Notes: a model not told the origin generated them from the sequence alone. Counted from the first letter of the stretch, positions 1-12,144 are shown. The stretch is 64,000 nt of DNA from Ascarosepion bandense (GCA_037127315.1 JBBBDQ010001276.1:792001-856000); one strand, 5' to 3'. Program-made: numbers and translations.

Positions 1-307
1 TTTGGACGTTGGCACGAAAGACTAAAAAGCAATAGTTGTTTCCACTTAAAGCGAAACCGTAGACTGAAAGAAAAATGAATGGATGGAAGTCAAATTTTGA
101 TTTCCTGGTATCGATATCAATTTTTTTTCATCGTAAACTGAATTTTGAAAGCTAAATAAGTCCTCTGAGTAAATGGTATCATGGCTGAGACTAAAAACTA
201 CAATTATGCCTACTTAGAGCCAAACCCGAAGCAAAAACTAAAATAAAAGGGCTGAAAAAAAATACAGACATACAGGCAGATAAACAGACACACAAACAAA
301 CATCTTG

Positions 308-356
<49 letters not shown>

Positions 357-690
357 CGATTTTCTGCATTATTGTAAGAACTGCAACCTTGACAATTCTG
401 AATATCGTTTCTTATGTCTTTGTCTATGAGTGTATCAAATTCGATTCAAATCGGACCACTCCTTCTATAACCCGATTTTTTCGATTATCGATTTTTGATA
501 TTTATCGGGTGTACCTCGACACAAAACCTAGCTAAGAACACTCGCAGACGCTTACAGTACAACTGTGTACATATTCAAGAAAATTGGTTCAGCCGTTTTG
601 GAGTCTATAGGAAACGGATATATACACACGCACACAGACACACACACAGACACACACACAGACAAATTTCCATTTATAAATAAGTTTAGA
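1..690 (-). mobile_element. Non-autonomous Helitron, 3' end cut by window edge
   Basis: This is the minus-strand copy of a family found seven times here. Its 5' end lies at 690: read on the minus strand it is A|TCTAAACTTATTTATAAATGG, followed by a CA/GT-rich tract and a block reading CCTATAGACTCC. The interior holds a (TA)n tract (311-354), then the text around TCGATACCAGGAAATC. Complete relatives end in a CCCGAGCAACGCCGGGC hairpin, a short spacer and CTAG|T, the known Helitron terminal layout with insertion between A and T. No Rep/helicase coding sequence is present. This copy is the left partner of the one at 4891-5649. Confidence 0.75.
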
Positions 691-1585
691 TATGCTGATA
701 TTTTTTGACAATACAGAGAAACTTGCGTGTATTAAATGAAAACTGATTTTTTAAAATTTTTGCAACGCATTGAGATTATTATGATATTTACGTCTTTTTT
801 CTTTGTTTTCACCTGAGGAAATCATAATTGGAAATGTCATTTTCGATATGTTTTTAAAGAAATTACAAATGAATTGGTGCATTCAAACGAATATCAATAT
901 CAACAGGAACTGCTAACACCCCCCCCCCCCCCGCTTTTTTTTTTTTAACTGGCACTTACGTTTCACGTTTCAGCTTCTCTTCTCCCGCCAGTTGCTATCT
1001 TCCGATTTCAAAACTTCCGACTTGTCAGCAATTTTAAGCCTTTCCTATCCACCCCCACCCAACATCATGCAAAACAGCCCAGGGGCATTCGCTCTGATGA
1101 ATTCTATAAAACTGCTCTTGGTAACTGCAAACTAAAAAAAAAAAACTGAAAAAGAAAAATGCTCATTCGAAATCTTTAATTTAATTACATCTGACAGAAA
1201 TTCGAAAATCCGAAACAGATTTTCTTGAAGGCTTATTATTGTTTTATTTTTATTTTTCATAATTTCTCGTTCGCAGACCCTGATACGGTGTTTTTCTTTG
1301 TAGAAGCTGATAGAAACTACAAGAAACTTTTGAGATGCCGTGGAAAAACTTTCGTCACTAGGTTAAAGAAATCGATTTTCGTCACAATTGGGGCCGTCTT
1401 GTGAACCAACTGTTACATTTCAAACGCTATTTCCTACCCACTTTTTTATTATTTCACCCAAATCAAGGCAATAAAGCCACTAAAACGCGGACAGGTTACT
1501 GCGTGTTACACAATATGAGAAAAAGAAAACATTATTAAGAAGAGAAGTCTATAAAAAAACAGATATTAAGAAGACTGAAAATAAC

Positions 1586-1935
1586 GATTCAACCACTACA
1601 TTGAGTCAATAGCTAAATCCACTTCTAGGAAGGTTGGGTCACTGTGTCGACCCAGGATATTTTTTTCCGCCTGAATCCATCCTGCCCACATACAACTCCG
1701 TCCGTGCATGGAGTATAGTCCGAGAAACTTCAGGAGTCTTTTTCTGATGTTAACTATTATTTTCTTTTTTTTTCGTTTCTTATCCAAAACCTCGTCGTTG
1801 TTTAGATTTTCATTCCATATTATCCTCAGCATCCTTCTGTAGTACCACATGTCGGTTGCTTCAAATCTTTCCTTCATCTTTGATGAGATTGTCCAGCATT
1901 CGCTTCCATATTAAAGGACACATCGCATAACAATC
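1586..1935 (-). mobile_element. RTE-like LINE fragment (C-terminal domain), split by LTR
   Basis: The minus strand reads KERFEATDMWYYRRMLRI, then NDEVL and RKRLLKFLG, the domain downstream of the reverse transcriptase in RTE-type LINEs. The better copy at 40109-40633 reads KEKIEATEMWFYRRMLRISW. This copy is diverged and carries lysine-rich and stop-containing stretches, so it is dead. The element resumes at 2697 after the inserted LTR. Confidence 0.75.
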
Positions 1936-2696
1936 TGTGGTGATACCAAGCAAGCGAGGGACCCGGATGTTTGCCCTCAGAGGCCCAAAAAGCAAATGAC
2001 CAAAACAGGTCTTTGCGCATCTGGGCTCCACGCAGAATTTCCGGTGGTAAACCAATAAATAAACAAATATCAAATTCCTTTTACGGACCTGTAGCAGAAA
2101 TCTGGATCCTGATTGGTCATCAAATCGCAAAATTCAAAATACGTCAGAGAAATGGTTTTTCCACAGCTAAAGAAAAAATCATTCTGGAGCCACCCCACGT
2201 GACTGGATTGAATATTTAAGGATGGTCTCTAACCGGTCACGGAGGTCAGTCAGAGGAGGCGGTTCGCTGATACACATCTAAAATGTAACGGCAACTTCAA
2301 ATCGACCCGGAGATAAGGGCAGGTCGCACCTTGTTCTCTTTCTCCTCATCTCTCTCAACAATTACTGCTAGAAACATTTTGTACGAACTCTTAATACCTC
2401 AACTTTATCATTGAACACGAACTCTTATACTCTTCACTTTCTCAATGAACATTAATTTCTTGTTATTCTTTCCTTTTAATAAATTTCTATTTCACATTCA
2501 AAGTGTATATTTTATTATTCCACTCTTCTGCACTAATTCTTTATAAGCCAAACTACTGACAACCGACCTTCTGATGAAAACCTTCTGACGATTCTGATGA
2601 ATATTATCCTGCATAAAACTTGTAAGCTGTAGGGAGTTCGGTTATGTCTGACACAAGGCCAAACAAAAGAAATATTAACCAGCTCCCTACACTTCA
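1936..2696 (+). mobile_element. Solo LTR inserted in RTE LINE (copy 1)
   Basis: It begins TGTGGTGATACC and ends CACTTCA, flanked on both sides by AATC (1932-1935 and 2697-2700), a 4-bp target duplication. The LINE reading frame and text continue across the insertion. A TATA-like ATATTTAAGG lies near 2210 and AATAAA near 2479. There is no gag-pol and no second LTR, so it is a solo LTR, probably Ty3/gypsy-like. Relatives are at 6902-7660 (inside the duplication) and, more diverged, 9387-10113. Confidence 0.7.
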
Positions 2697-2850
2697 AATC
2701 CACTCATCCCTTCTTTGCTTTCAAAGATATTTTCCTTTATCTCCATACTCTTCTCGGCTTTTGGAATCCAACCTTGACAATTGGAATACGTCTTCGGATC
2801 TCAGTGTCTCCCTTTCCGTCCTCTGTTAGAAATTTACATTTTTTTGCGCT
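2697..2850 (-). mobile_element. RTE-like LINE fragment, continuation past LTR
   Basis: Text such as AATACGTCTTCGGATCTCAGTGTC followed by CTTTCCGTCCTCTGTT matches the RTE interior at 40630-40680 (AATTCGACTTCGGATC, then CTTTCCGTCTTCTGTT). It is therefore the 5'-ward continuation of the fragment at 1586-1935 on the minus strand. Confidence 0.7.
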
Positions 2851-2919
2851 TAAATTAATAAAGTTTCAGTTCAAAGCTCATCCGAACCATTACCATGAAA
2901 ATTGTTATAGAAACAGGGA

Positions 2920-2972
<53 letters not shown>

Positions 2973-2987
2973 CCTAAGTCTGTTCAA

Positions 2988-3046
<59 letters not shown>

Positions 3047-3083
3047 ACAGTCTCTTCATTATCTATCTCTCTCAGTCTGTTCA

Positions 3084-3125
<42 letters not shown>

Positions 3126-3127
3126 CA
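2920..3127 (+). repeat. (ATCT)n microsatellite blocks
   Basis: Three ATCT blocks are separated by short CAGTCTGTTCAAATC-like spacers. The same blocks and spacers recur at 7886-8250, after the second copy of the duplication. The reverse motif (AGAT)n with a GAACAGACTGAG spacer lies at 3255-3360. Apparent ORFs here (SIYLSIYL) are artefacts of the repeat. Confidence 0.95.
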
Positions 3128-3257
3128 TGCGAGTATATTTGTTTGGTGCCCATGTTTTTTTCGCCTCTTGGGGGACATTGCAAGAGGGATGTTCACAAGA
3201 GGCTTGTTTCTGGTTTTTTGGAAATCTTATTTATTGCGTTGACTTTAGAAAGCATAG

Positions 3258-3299
<42 letters not shown>

Positions 3300-4715
3300 T
3301 GAACAGACTGAGACAGATAAATAGATAGGTACGAACAGACTGAGTTAGATAGATAGATAAGTAAATTTGAGCAGATAAGGGACTAATATAATAGTTTTAT
3401 ACACATATGAGATAATATATGTGTATGTTTGTGTGTGGATGTACTTTTTTATATATATGTATGTATATGTATTTATGTATGTGGGCTATATGTAATTTTG
3501 GAAAAAAATTTTTTTAGCTATTTAAATGCTCCTTTTCATAATATTCATTAATATGTATGTGTGTGAGTGCATATGGAATATGTGTATGTATGTGTATATA
3601 GGTATATATGTATATATATGTGTGTGTGTGTGTGTGTGCATGTGTGTGTACACATGTATATTATGTGTATATGAATTTTTTGTATATAGGTGTGTACACA
3701 CATATATATGTGTGTATGCGCATGTATATGTATATAAGTGTGTAATAATATATATGTGTGTATATATTTATATATATATATATGTATAATAGTGTGTAAT
3801 AAATTGAATGTATGTGTGTGTATGTGTATATATGTATTCTTATTCGGAGAATTGTGTGTGTATATATATGTATGTATGTGTGTACTTCTATAGGTATGTA
3901 TATAATAATTGTAATTTTTTTTTTTTTTTTTACCTAGTGTTGTCTTTATTTAGTCTAATTTCAAATGACCTAATTTTTTTAAAAATAATTTTATTTTAAA
4001 TCCTATATCTTTTTATTCCCTTTTATTAATAATTATGCCTTTTTAAGTAAAGGCCTTTTTCTAATACTTCAACGTTTTGGGGAAATTAGGTTTTTGAATT
4101 TGTCCAGCGTCTGTAATATTTAAAAAAAATTTTTTCTTTAGTTTCTTTCTTTTACCCTCCCTTCCTTCTTTTATCTCTCTTACCACCTTTTTTCCGTATT
4201 GCCTAAACTACGTCGATTTAACGCGTCTGTCTGTTAATTTTTAGTTACATTCTTCCTTTTTTTTGCGAACCCAGACGATGTCATTTTTTTTTTTTTTCTT
4301 TTCTTATTTATTTGATTTTATTCTATCTTTTTCTTTTTCTTTTTCGTTTTCTTTTTCTTTTTCTTTCCCTTTATTTTTATTTTTTATTTTTTATTTTTTT
4401 TTATTTATTTTTTAATTTCTTTGCAATCTATTTAAAAAGGAAAAGTAGACTATTTTTCTCCAGTTTCTGAAAGGTTTTTTCTGTTGCTGAGGTGATGTGT
4501 CGTCCCCCGTGGGGATCTTCATATCGAAATGGCTATTCAACATCTTTGAATTAATCCTTTTTTAATATATATATTTGCTCTGTAATATTTTATTACATGG
4601 AGCTCTCTTCCTGTATCATTTTTTAATATTAAAATAAATTTTTAATATTAATTAGGATCGGGTTTTTTGGAATTTACCTTCCTGCTTTTTTCCCTTGGAT
4701 TGAAGTATCTGAATT

Positions 4716-4764
<49 letters not shown>

Positions 4765-4890
4765 TTTTTAAATCCAAAAAAGGAAGTGTATATAGGTAAT
4801 ATCCGAAAAACAACATCCTATTAATATTAATTTTATCAATATTAAAAATGATTCAGGTGGAGTGCTCGATGTAAATAATAATTTCTATTT
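3128..4890. other. Low-complexity spacer, no gene seen
   Basis: The stretch contains (AGAT)n at 3255-3300, GT/TA-rich sequence at 3400-3910, T-rich runs at 3917-4440 and (TA)n at 4718-4763. Around 4780-4860 a degraded inverted copy of the text flanking the (TA)n tract can be seen (TTAATATTAATTAGGATC against ATCCTATTAATATTAA). No coding sequence is supported. Confidence 0.7.
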
Positions 4891-5266
4891 ACAGCCCGGC
4901 GTTGCTTGGGTGTAATGAAAACTTTAAAACTAATCCATGTTCCTGGAGCTCACACTCTTTGGACGTTGGCACGAAAGACTAAAAAGCAATAGTTGTTTCC
5001 AGTTAAAACGAAACCGTAGACTGAAAAAAAAATGAATGGATGGAAGTCAAATTTTGATTTCCTGGTATCGATATCAATTTTTTTTCATCGTAAACTGAAT
5101 TTTGAAGGCTAAATAAGTCCTCTGAGTAAATGTTATCATGGCTGAGACTAAAAACTACAATTATGCCTACTTAGAGCCAAACCCGAAGCAAAAACTAAAA
5201 TAAAAGGGCTGAAAAAAAAAATGCAGACATACAGGCAGATAAACAGACACACAAACAAACATCTTG

Positions 5267-5325
<59 letters not shown>

Positions 5326-5649
5326 CGATTTTCTGCATTATTGTAAGAACTGCAACCTTGAAAATTCTGAATATCGTTTCTTATGTCTTTGTCTATGAGT
5401 GTATCAAATTCGATTCAAATCGGACCACTCCTTCTATAACTCGATTTTTTCGATTATCGATTTTTGATATTTATCGGGGGTACCTCGACACAAAACCTAG
5501 CTAAGAACACTCGCAGACGCTTACAGTACAACTGTGTACATATTCAAGAAAATTGGTTCAGCCGTTTTGGAGTCTATAGGAAACGGATATATACACACAC
5601 ACACACAGACACACACACAGACATATTTCCATTTATAAATATGTTTAGA
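4891..5649 (-). mobile_element. Non-autonomous Helitron inside right duplication
   Basis: On the plus strand it runs from the terminal hairpin region (GCCCGGCGTTGCTTGGGTG, 4893) to TTTAGA|T at 5649, the reverse complement of the 5' end. The expected CTAGCAGTATA cap next to the hairpin is replaced by unrelated sequence, so the 3' extremity is lost. Internal (TA)n lies at 5272-5324. It matches 1-690 closely. Confidence 0.78.
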
Positions 5650-6559
5650 TATGCTGATATTTTTTGACAATACAGAGAAACTTGCGTGTATTAAATGAAA
5701 ACTGATTTTTTAAAATTTTTGCAACGCATTGAGATTATTATGATATTTACGTCTTTTTTCTTTGTTTTCACCTGAGGAAATCATAATTGGAAATGTCATT
5801 TTCGATATGTTTTTAAAGAAATTACAAATGAATTGGTGCATTCAAACGAATATCAATATCAACAGGAACTGCTAACACCCCCCCCCCCCCCGCTTTTTTT
5901 TTTTTAACTGGCACTTACGTTTCACGTTTCAGCTTCTCTTCTCCCGCCAGTTGCTATCTTCCGATTTCAAAACTTCCGACTTGTCAGCAATTTTAAGCCT
6001 TTCCTATCCACCCCCACCCAACATCATGCAAAACAGCCCAGGGGCATTCGCTCTGATGAATTCTATAAAACTGCTCTTGGTAACTGCAAACTTAAAAAAA
6101 AAAACTGAAAGAGAAAAATGCTCATTCGAAATCTTTAATTTAATTACATCTGACAGAAATTCGAAAATCCGAAACAGATTTTCTTGAAGGCTTATTATTG
6201 TTTTATTTTTATTTTTCATAATTTCTCGTTCGCAGACCCTGATACGGTGTTTTTCTTTGTAGAAGCTGATAGAAACTACAAGAAACTTTTGAGATGCCGT
6301 GGAAAAACTTTCGTCACTAGGTTAAAGAAATCGATTTTCGTCACAATTGGGGCCGTCTTGTGAACCAACTGTTACATTTCAAACGCTATTTCCTACCCAC
6401 TTTTTTATTATTTCACCCAAATCAAGGCAATAAAGCCACTAAAACGCGGACAGGTTACTGCGTGTTACACAATATGAGAAAAAGAAAACATTATTAAGAA
6501 GAGAAGTCTATAAAAAAACAGATATTAAGAAGACTGAAAATAACGATTCAACCACTACA

Positions 6560-6901
6560 TTGAGTCAATAGCTAAATCCACTTCTAGGAAGGTTGGGTCA
6601 CTGTGTCGACCCAGGATATTTTTTTCCGCCTGAATCCATCCTGCCCATATACAACTCAACCATCCGTCCGTGCATGGAGTATAGTCCGAGAAACTTCAGG
6701 AGTCTTTTTCTGATGTTAACTATTATTTTCTTTTTTTTTCGTTTCTTATCCAAAACCTCGTCGTTGTTTAGATTTTCATTCCATATTATCCTCAGCATCC
6801 TTCTGTAGTACCACATGTCGGTTGCTTCAAATCTTTCCTTCATCTTTGATGAGATTGTCCAGCATTCGCTTCCATATTAAAGGACACATCGCATAACAAT
6901 C
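6560..6901 (-). mobile_element. RTE-like LINE fragment (duplicate of 1586-1935)
   Basis: Same peptide text as the left copy (KERFEATDMWYYRRMLRI...), with a 7-bp insertion near 6656 that changes the local frame. It is interrupted by the LTR at 6902. Confidence 0.75.
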
Positions 6902-7660
6902 TGTGGTGATACCAAGCAAGCGAGGGACCGGATGTTTGCCCCCAGAGGCCCAAAAAGCAAATGACCAAAACAGGTCTTTGCGCATCTGGGCTCCACGCAG
7001 AATTTCCGGTGGTAAACCAAAAATAAACAAATATCAAATTCCTTTTACGGACCTGTAGCAGAAATCTGGATCCTGATTGGTCATCAAATCGCAAAATTCA
7101 AAATACGTCAGAGAAATGGTTTTTCCACAGCTAAAGAAAAAATCATTCTGGATCCACCCCACGTGACTGGATTAAATATTTAAGGATGGTCTCTAACCGG
7201 TCACGGAGGTCAGTCAGAGGAGGCGGTCCGCTGATACACATCTAAAATGTAACGGCAACTTCAAATCGACCCGGAGATAAGGGCAGGTCGCACCTTGTTC
7301 TCTTTCTCCTTATCCCTCTCAACAATTACTGCTAGAAACATTTTGTACGAACTCTTAATACCTCAACTTTATCATTGAACACGAACTCTTATACTCTTCA
7401 CTTTCTCAATGAACATTAATTTCTTGTTATTCTTTCCTTTTAATAAATTTCTATTTCACATTCAAAGTGTATATTTTATTATTCCACTCTTCTGCACTAA
7501 TTCTTTATAAGCCAAACTACTGACAACCGACCTTCTGATGAAAACCTTCTGACGATTCTGATGAATATTATCCTGCATAAAACTAGTAAGCTGTATGGAG
7601 TTCGGTTAGGTCTGACACAAGGCCAAACAAAAGAAATATTAACCAGCTCCCTACACTTCA
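6902..7660 (+). mobile_element. Solo LTR inserted in RTE LINE (copy 2)
   Basis: TGTGGTGATACC...CTACACTTCA flanked by AATC at 6898-6901 and 7661-7664. It is the same insertion as at 1936-2696, copied by the duplication, because LINE, LTR and target duplication are shared. It differs at a few positions from copy 1. Confidence 0.7.
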
Positions 7661-7815
7661 AATCCACTCATCCCTTCTTTGCTTTCAAAGATATTTTCCT
7701 TTATATCCATACTCTTCTCGGCTTTTGGAATCCAACCTTGACAATTGGAATACGTCTTCGGGTCTCAGTGTCTCCCTTTTCGTCCTCTGTTAGAAATTTA
7801 CTTTTTTTTTGCGCT
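7661..7815 (-). mobile_element. RTE-like LINE fragment past LTR (duplicate)
   Basis: Same text as 2697-2850, ending in an AT-rich sequence before the (ATCT)n tract. Confidence 0.68.
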
Positions 7816-7884
7816 TAAATTAATAAAGTTTCAGTTCAAAGCTCATCCGAACCATTACCATGAAAATTGTTATAGAAACACGGA

Positions 7885-7885
<1 letters not shown>

Positions 7886-7956
<71 letters not shown>

Positions 7957-7972
7957 CAGTCTCTTCACAGCA

Positions 7973-8016
<44 letters not shown>

Positions 8017-8036
8017 CAGTCTCTTCACAGAATCTA

Positions 8037-8089
<53 letters not shown>

Positions 8090-8110
8090 AGTCTGTTCAA
8101 ATAAATCTAA

Positions 8111-8171
<61 letters not shown>

Positions 8172-8250
8172 AGTCTGTTCAAATCTATCTATCTATCTAT
8201 CTATCTCAGTCTGTTTAAATCTATGTATATATATATATCTATCTTTTGAA
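7886..8250 (+). repeat. (ATCT)n higher-order microsatellite
   Basis: Five to six (ATCT)n blocks are separated by CAGTCTCTTCACAG- or TAGTCTGTTCAAATC-like spacers, so the array is a higher-order repeat and not one tract. Apparent LSIYLSIY ORFs are repeat translations. Confidence 0.95.
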
Positions 8251-8381
8251 TGTGTATATGTACGTCGACAGCAGGCAATATCACTTTCGTAAAGACATAT
8301 ATATACATTTTGTAAAAGTATGTGTATGTTGACAGCAAGATCTGTTATTTTCGTAAAAAAGTATACCTACATTCTGAAAAC

Positions 8382-8472
<91 letters not shown>

Positions 8473-9345
8473 AAAGACAGGTCGATAGAGTCTCGGATGT
8501 GTAAATCTTGATAAAAATATATATGCATCGACAGCAATCATTGCAATTCTTGTAAAGATCTATATGAGCGACTTGAAAATATATATTGGGCGTCTCCAAT
8601 GCATTATTTTCTAAAGACATATATCTACATCTTTATGTATATATAAGTCGATAGCAGTCAATGCAAGTTTTTAAAGTAGTACATATTCATTTTAAAAATG
8701 TATACATGCGTCGACAGCAGTCAATGTGAGTTTTTAAAGTAGTATATATTCATTTTCAAAGTGTATATATGCGTCGACAACAGCCAATGTAAGTTTTTTA
8801 AAGTAGTATATATTCATTTTAAAAATGTATATATGCGTCAATAACAGTCAATGTAAGTTTTTCAAAGATTTATATGTTCATTTTGAAAGTGTATATATGC
8901 GTCGACAGCAACTGATAGTAGTTTCATAAAGACCAATATATACGTCAACAAGAAGTAAATATAAGTTTTGTAATGACATATCGTTCACGTTATTTCGAAA
9001 AGTTCGTTGTATGTCGACAGAAGATTATTTTAGTATTGAAAACCTCTATGAACGTCGATAGCAGTCAATGTGATTTTCGTAACGACGTGTAAATACATAT
9101 TGGACACGTATATTTGCGTCGACGTAAGACAAAGAAAGTTTCTTGAACACACTTATATACATATTTAAAATGTATAAGAACGTCCTCAACGAATAATATA
9201 AGTTTCACGAAAATGAATAATACATCTATAACAGGCAATGTAAGTTTTGTAAAGGTGTCCAGATACATTTGGAAAACCTATATGTATGTCATCGGCAGTC
9301 GTGTTAGTTTCGTAAAACTGCATAAGTACGTCTACAACAGCAGTA
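8250..9345 (+). repeat. Degenerate minisatellite, about 60-70-bp units
   Basis: The core GTCGACAGCAGTCAATGTAAG recurs in diverged form near 8262, 8327, 8528, 8647, 8709, 8773, 8837, 8900, 8942, 9013, 9053, 9117, 9182, 9220, 9288 and 9329. Each is followed by TTTTTAAAG and a TATATTCATTTT-like spacer. A (TA)n/(TG)n tract (8388-8472) interrupts it. Spacing and sequence decay suggest an old tandem array. Confidence 0.85.
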
Positions 9346-9386
9346 ATATCAAATAAGATCTAGCTTCATTTTTTTCCCCTTTACAG

Positions 9387-10113
9387 TGTGGTGATACCGA
9401 CCGAGCAAAAGCGATGAACCGGATGTTGGCTCTATAACGACTAAAAAGCAAATGAATAAAACTCGTCGTGCGCATCCATGTTCGCGCAGATGTTCCGGTT
9501 GACAAATAAAAATTAATCAAATATCAAATTTCCATTTCGTGAGCCTACGCGAATTTTATTTACCAGCCAATAGGAAGCCCGGAATCAAATACAAGCGTGA
9601 AATTCAAAACGAGCTTTTGATCCAAAAAGCAGATATAAAAAGCGGAGACACAAAGCATCGTCAGACAGACAGAAGGACAGGCAGGCTAGAGTAATCAGTT
9701 TCTCCCCTTGACTTAAGTCGAGCGGCTACTATGCTGGCCTGTTTCCTTCTCCCTGTCTCAAAAGTACTTACTGACCTCAGGAGTGACCTCTTCAAAGACA
9801 TTCCACACAAACCAACTTACTGACTTACGGACCTTAGAAGTGGCAACTTCAAAATGAACATTCCTCAGCTCTCCGCATTCATAAGCCTTTTATCTTTTTA
9901 AGCTCATTATCTGCCATGAACACTTTAACCTCCGTTGGACCTATGCTTCAAGCATTACTTTAATTGTAAAACATTAATTGTCATGTGTATATATAAATGT
10001 TATTTTATACTCAAATTGCCTTTCTTGATTTATAATCATTTTATGAATTATAGTGGTCTAACTTCCACTAGGCCAAATTCCAGTATCCTGCAACGGTATA
10101 CAATTACCCTTCA
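9387..10113 (+). mobile_element. Diverged solo LTR, same family as 1936-2696
   Basis: It starts TGTGGTGATACCGACCGAGC and follows copies 1 and 2 in order (GGATGTTGGCTC, GCGCATCCATGTTCGCGCAG, CAAATATCAAATT). It then has a TATA box (AGATATAAAAAGC, about 9632), a transcript-like region, and an end resembling CACTAGGCCAAATTCC...CCCTTCA. No clear target duplication was found, so the right limit is approximate. Confidence 0.55.
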
Positions 10114-10663
10114 CTACTAACGGAAAGAGAATAAAATAAGCAACCCGCTATAACAGTAAGGTTCACCCTGTACAATTCCTGGTGGTCACACAAGTTAGAG
10201 GGTTAATCAAGGGATAATTTGGAGAGATATGAGGTGAAGATAAGGTTAAGATTGTAGTATGCTATTGGGGCTCGGTTCCATAGAGCAGTGATGAATTTTC
10301 AACTGGTCGTGGGTTAGTTTCCGCACTGAAGGTTATAATCGCGTTGTGACGGTTGCTAATCGACTTAACGCACCCTAAATGTTAGGAACTTGGTAATCTT
10401 CCACTGAAAGCTGACTCCTTAGTATTCTGCTAACTGCCGACTAATATCAACTGCCTAGTAGTTCTACTGAACTCCAGTAGAAGTCTAAAGAACTCCCATG
10501 AACTTCCCAAGTACTTCTTCCGTTAACTTCCTGTTAACTCTTATTAATATAGGAGGGAGAGTTCATTATCTGAGGAATAGGTGTGTTTCACCATAACACA
10601 ATTCAGCGTTATCTACCTCCGAGACTGATTACCGACATTTTTAATCGGTATCTCCCTAAGTTG
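10114..10663. other. Unassigned stretch, no gene seen
   Basis: AT-balanced sequence with no coding frame. A segment near 10570-10585 (GTGTGTTTCACCATAAC) recurs reverse-complemented near 58186-58200, so part of it is an unidentified interspersed repeat. Confidence 0.5.
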
Positions 10664-11190
10664 AATTCCTTGCATTCACTTACACACAGATACCCTTGGG
10701 AAAGATATTAATCCGTCTCTTTCCTCCAGTTATGGGTTAACAAATAGGATAGATTGGGTTCTATAGCCTTGGCTGGCAACCAGTCTACAGCAGAAAGCAA
10801 TGACAACCTACTTTCGAGACATGATCGACCAAAAGCGTGTATCACGTATGGCACTTAACTGACTGCGTACAATGGTTGGAAACAAGTAAATCTTCTACCG
10901 GGCATAAAGTAGGGGATCAGTTTTCTATTGTTATGAAGTAATAAACTTATCCTCCACTAATTACTTTTATCAATATAATAATATAATATCATCCGGCTCT
11001 TCTTCCTCTAGCTATGGGTTAAATAACAGAACAGATTTGGTTTTATAGCCTTGGCTGGCAACCAGTCTACCGCAGAAAGAAATGGTAATCTACTCCTGGA
11101 TAATCTTCTACCCAATCAGTCATGTCTCTTTCGGGACATGATCGCCCAAAGCGTGTATCATGTATGGCACTTAACTGACTGACACCCCAT
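10664..11190 (+). mobile_element. Two SINE-body units joined by a hairpin
   Basis: Each unit reads CCAGTTATGGGTTAA...AGCCTTGGCTGGCAACCAGTCTAC...TCGAGACATGATCG...GTGTATCACGTATGGCACTTAACTGACTG, the body and tail of the tRNA-derived SINE seen complete at 50428-50738. The units (10664-10878 and 10988-11190) are separated by a GGGGATCAGTTTT...ATAAACTTATCCTCC hairpin at 10906-10960. The second unit lacks the tRNA-like head. Confidence 0.75.
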
Positions 11191-11654
11191 GAAAGGCAGT
11201 AAAACGACTAAAACGGGAAGGGTTACAGGGTGTAGAAGAATTTAGTACGCAAACATTACTAATGAGAGGGAAGTGGAAATTGTAATCAGGAGGGCGGTAG
11301 ATAGCGATTGACATTACATTTAAATGTCTGCTGATTAAAGTTGACTATTGGCAGTTTTCCGTCGTAAGACGAAATATTTGTATAATTAAAGACTGCGATC
11401 AAAGAAAATTATCGCACAATCGCGAGAAAATTGATAAGCAATGTTTACAACTCAGTTGTCTGAATTAAAAAAAGAAAAAAAAAACGAATTAAAAACTAAA
11501 CTAATGTGTCTTGCAAAGTAACTTAAGATTATAGCTGACGGTTTAAAAGCTGAATTCTCTTGTAAATATTACAATAAACAGTAAAAAACAACAAAACACG
11601 CACACACATGAAAATTAATATTTGTAGTTAGAAACGAAAAAATATTACTAAAAT
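11191..11654. other. Unassigned stretch, no gene seen
   Basis: AT-rich sequence with A-runs near 11470 and an ACACACAC patch near 11600. No open frame or known element was recognised. Confidence 0.5.
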
Positions 11655-11699
11655 ATTACGTGACATCTGAGTTCCTGTATGGTTGCGAATATTGAACAA
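11655..11699 (+). mobile_element. RTE-like LINE fragment, left of Helitron insertion
   Basis: GTTCCTGTATGGTTGCGAATATTGAACAA aligns with the RTE text TTCTTCAATATGGCAGCGAATGCTGGACAA at 13087-13120. The LINE resumes at 12451, directly after the Helitron. Confidence 0.6.
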
Positions 11700-12084
11700 C
11701 TAGCAGTATAGCCCGGCGTTGCTCGGATGTAATGATAGCTTTAAAACTAATCCATGGTCCTGGAGCTCACACTCTTTGAACGTTGGCACGAAAGACTAAA
11801 AAGCAATAGTTGTTTCCAGTTAAAGCGAAACTGTAGACTGAAAGAAAAATGAATGGATGTAAGTCAAATTTTGATTTCCTGGTATCGATATCAAATAAGT
11901 TTTTTTCATTGTAAACTGAATTTTGAAGCCTAAATAATTCCTCTGAGTAAATGGTATCATGGCTGAGACTAAGAACTACAATTATACCTACTTAGAGCCA
12001 AACCTGAAGCAAAAACTAAAATAAAAAGGCTGAAAAAATACAGGCATACAGGCAGATAAACAGACATACACACAAACATCTTGC

Positions 12085-12144
<60 letters not shown>

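Larger units (their letters stand above)
1..2925 (+). repeat. Left copy of a 2.93-kb direct duplication
   Basis: Positions 1-2925 match 4958-7890 almost base for base, including the same nested elements in the same order: Helitron, unidentified 0.9-kb stretch, RTE LINE, LTR, RTE LINE, (ATCT)n. Differences are scattered substitutions, microsatellite length changes, and a 7-bp insertion near 6656 relative to this copy. The left limit is the window edge, so the true unit may be longer. The 691-1585 stretch holds a C-run (about 921-932) and AT-rich sequence; no gene or known element was recognised there. Confidence 0.92.
4958..7890 (+). repeat. Right copy of the 2.93-kb direct duplication
   Basis: Matches 1-2925 in order and content at an offset of about 4,957 bases, growing to about 4,965 at the right end. 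Its right end is again the switch into (ATCT)n. Because the Helitron continues left of 4958 here (to 4891), the homologous unit probably extends left of the window in the other copy. Positions 5650-6560 repeat the unidentified stretch 691-1590. Confidence 0.92.

Noticed and set aside
2220..2300. A CRISPR array or bacterial feature
   Set aside because: No regularly spaced direct repeats with unique spacers occur anywhere; the repeats seen are satellites and transposon-derived.
2774..3242. Long SIYLSIYL frames as coding sequence
   Set aside because: They are translations of (ATCT)n; the same holds at 7745-8249.
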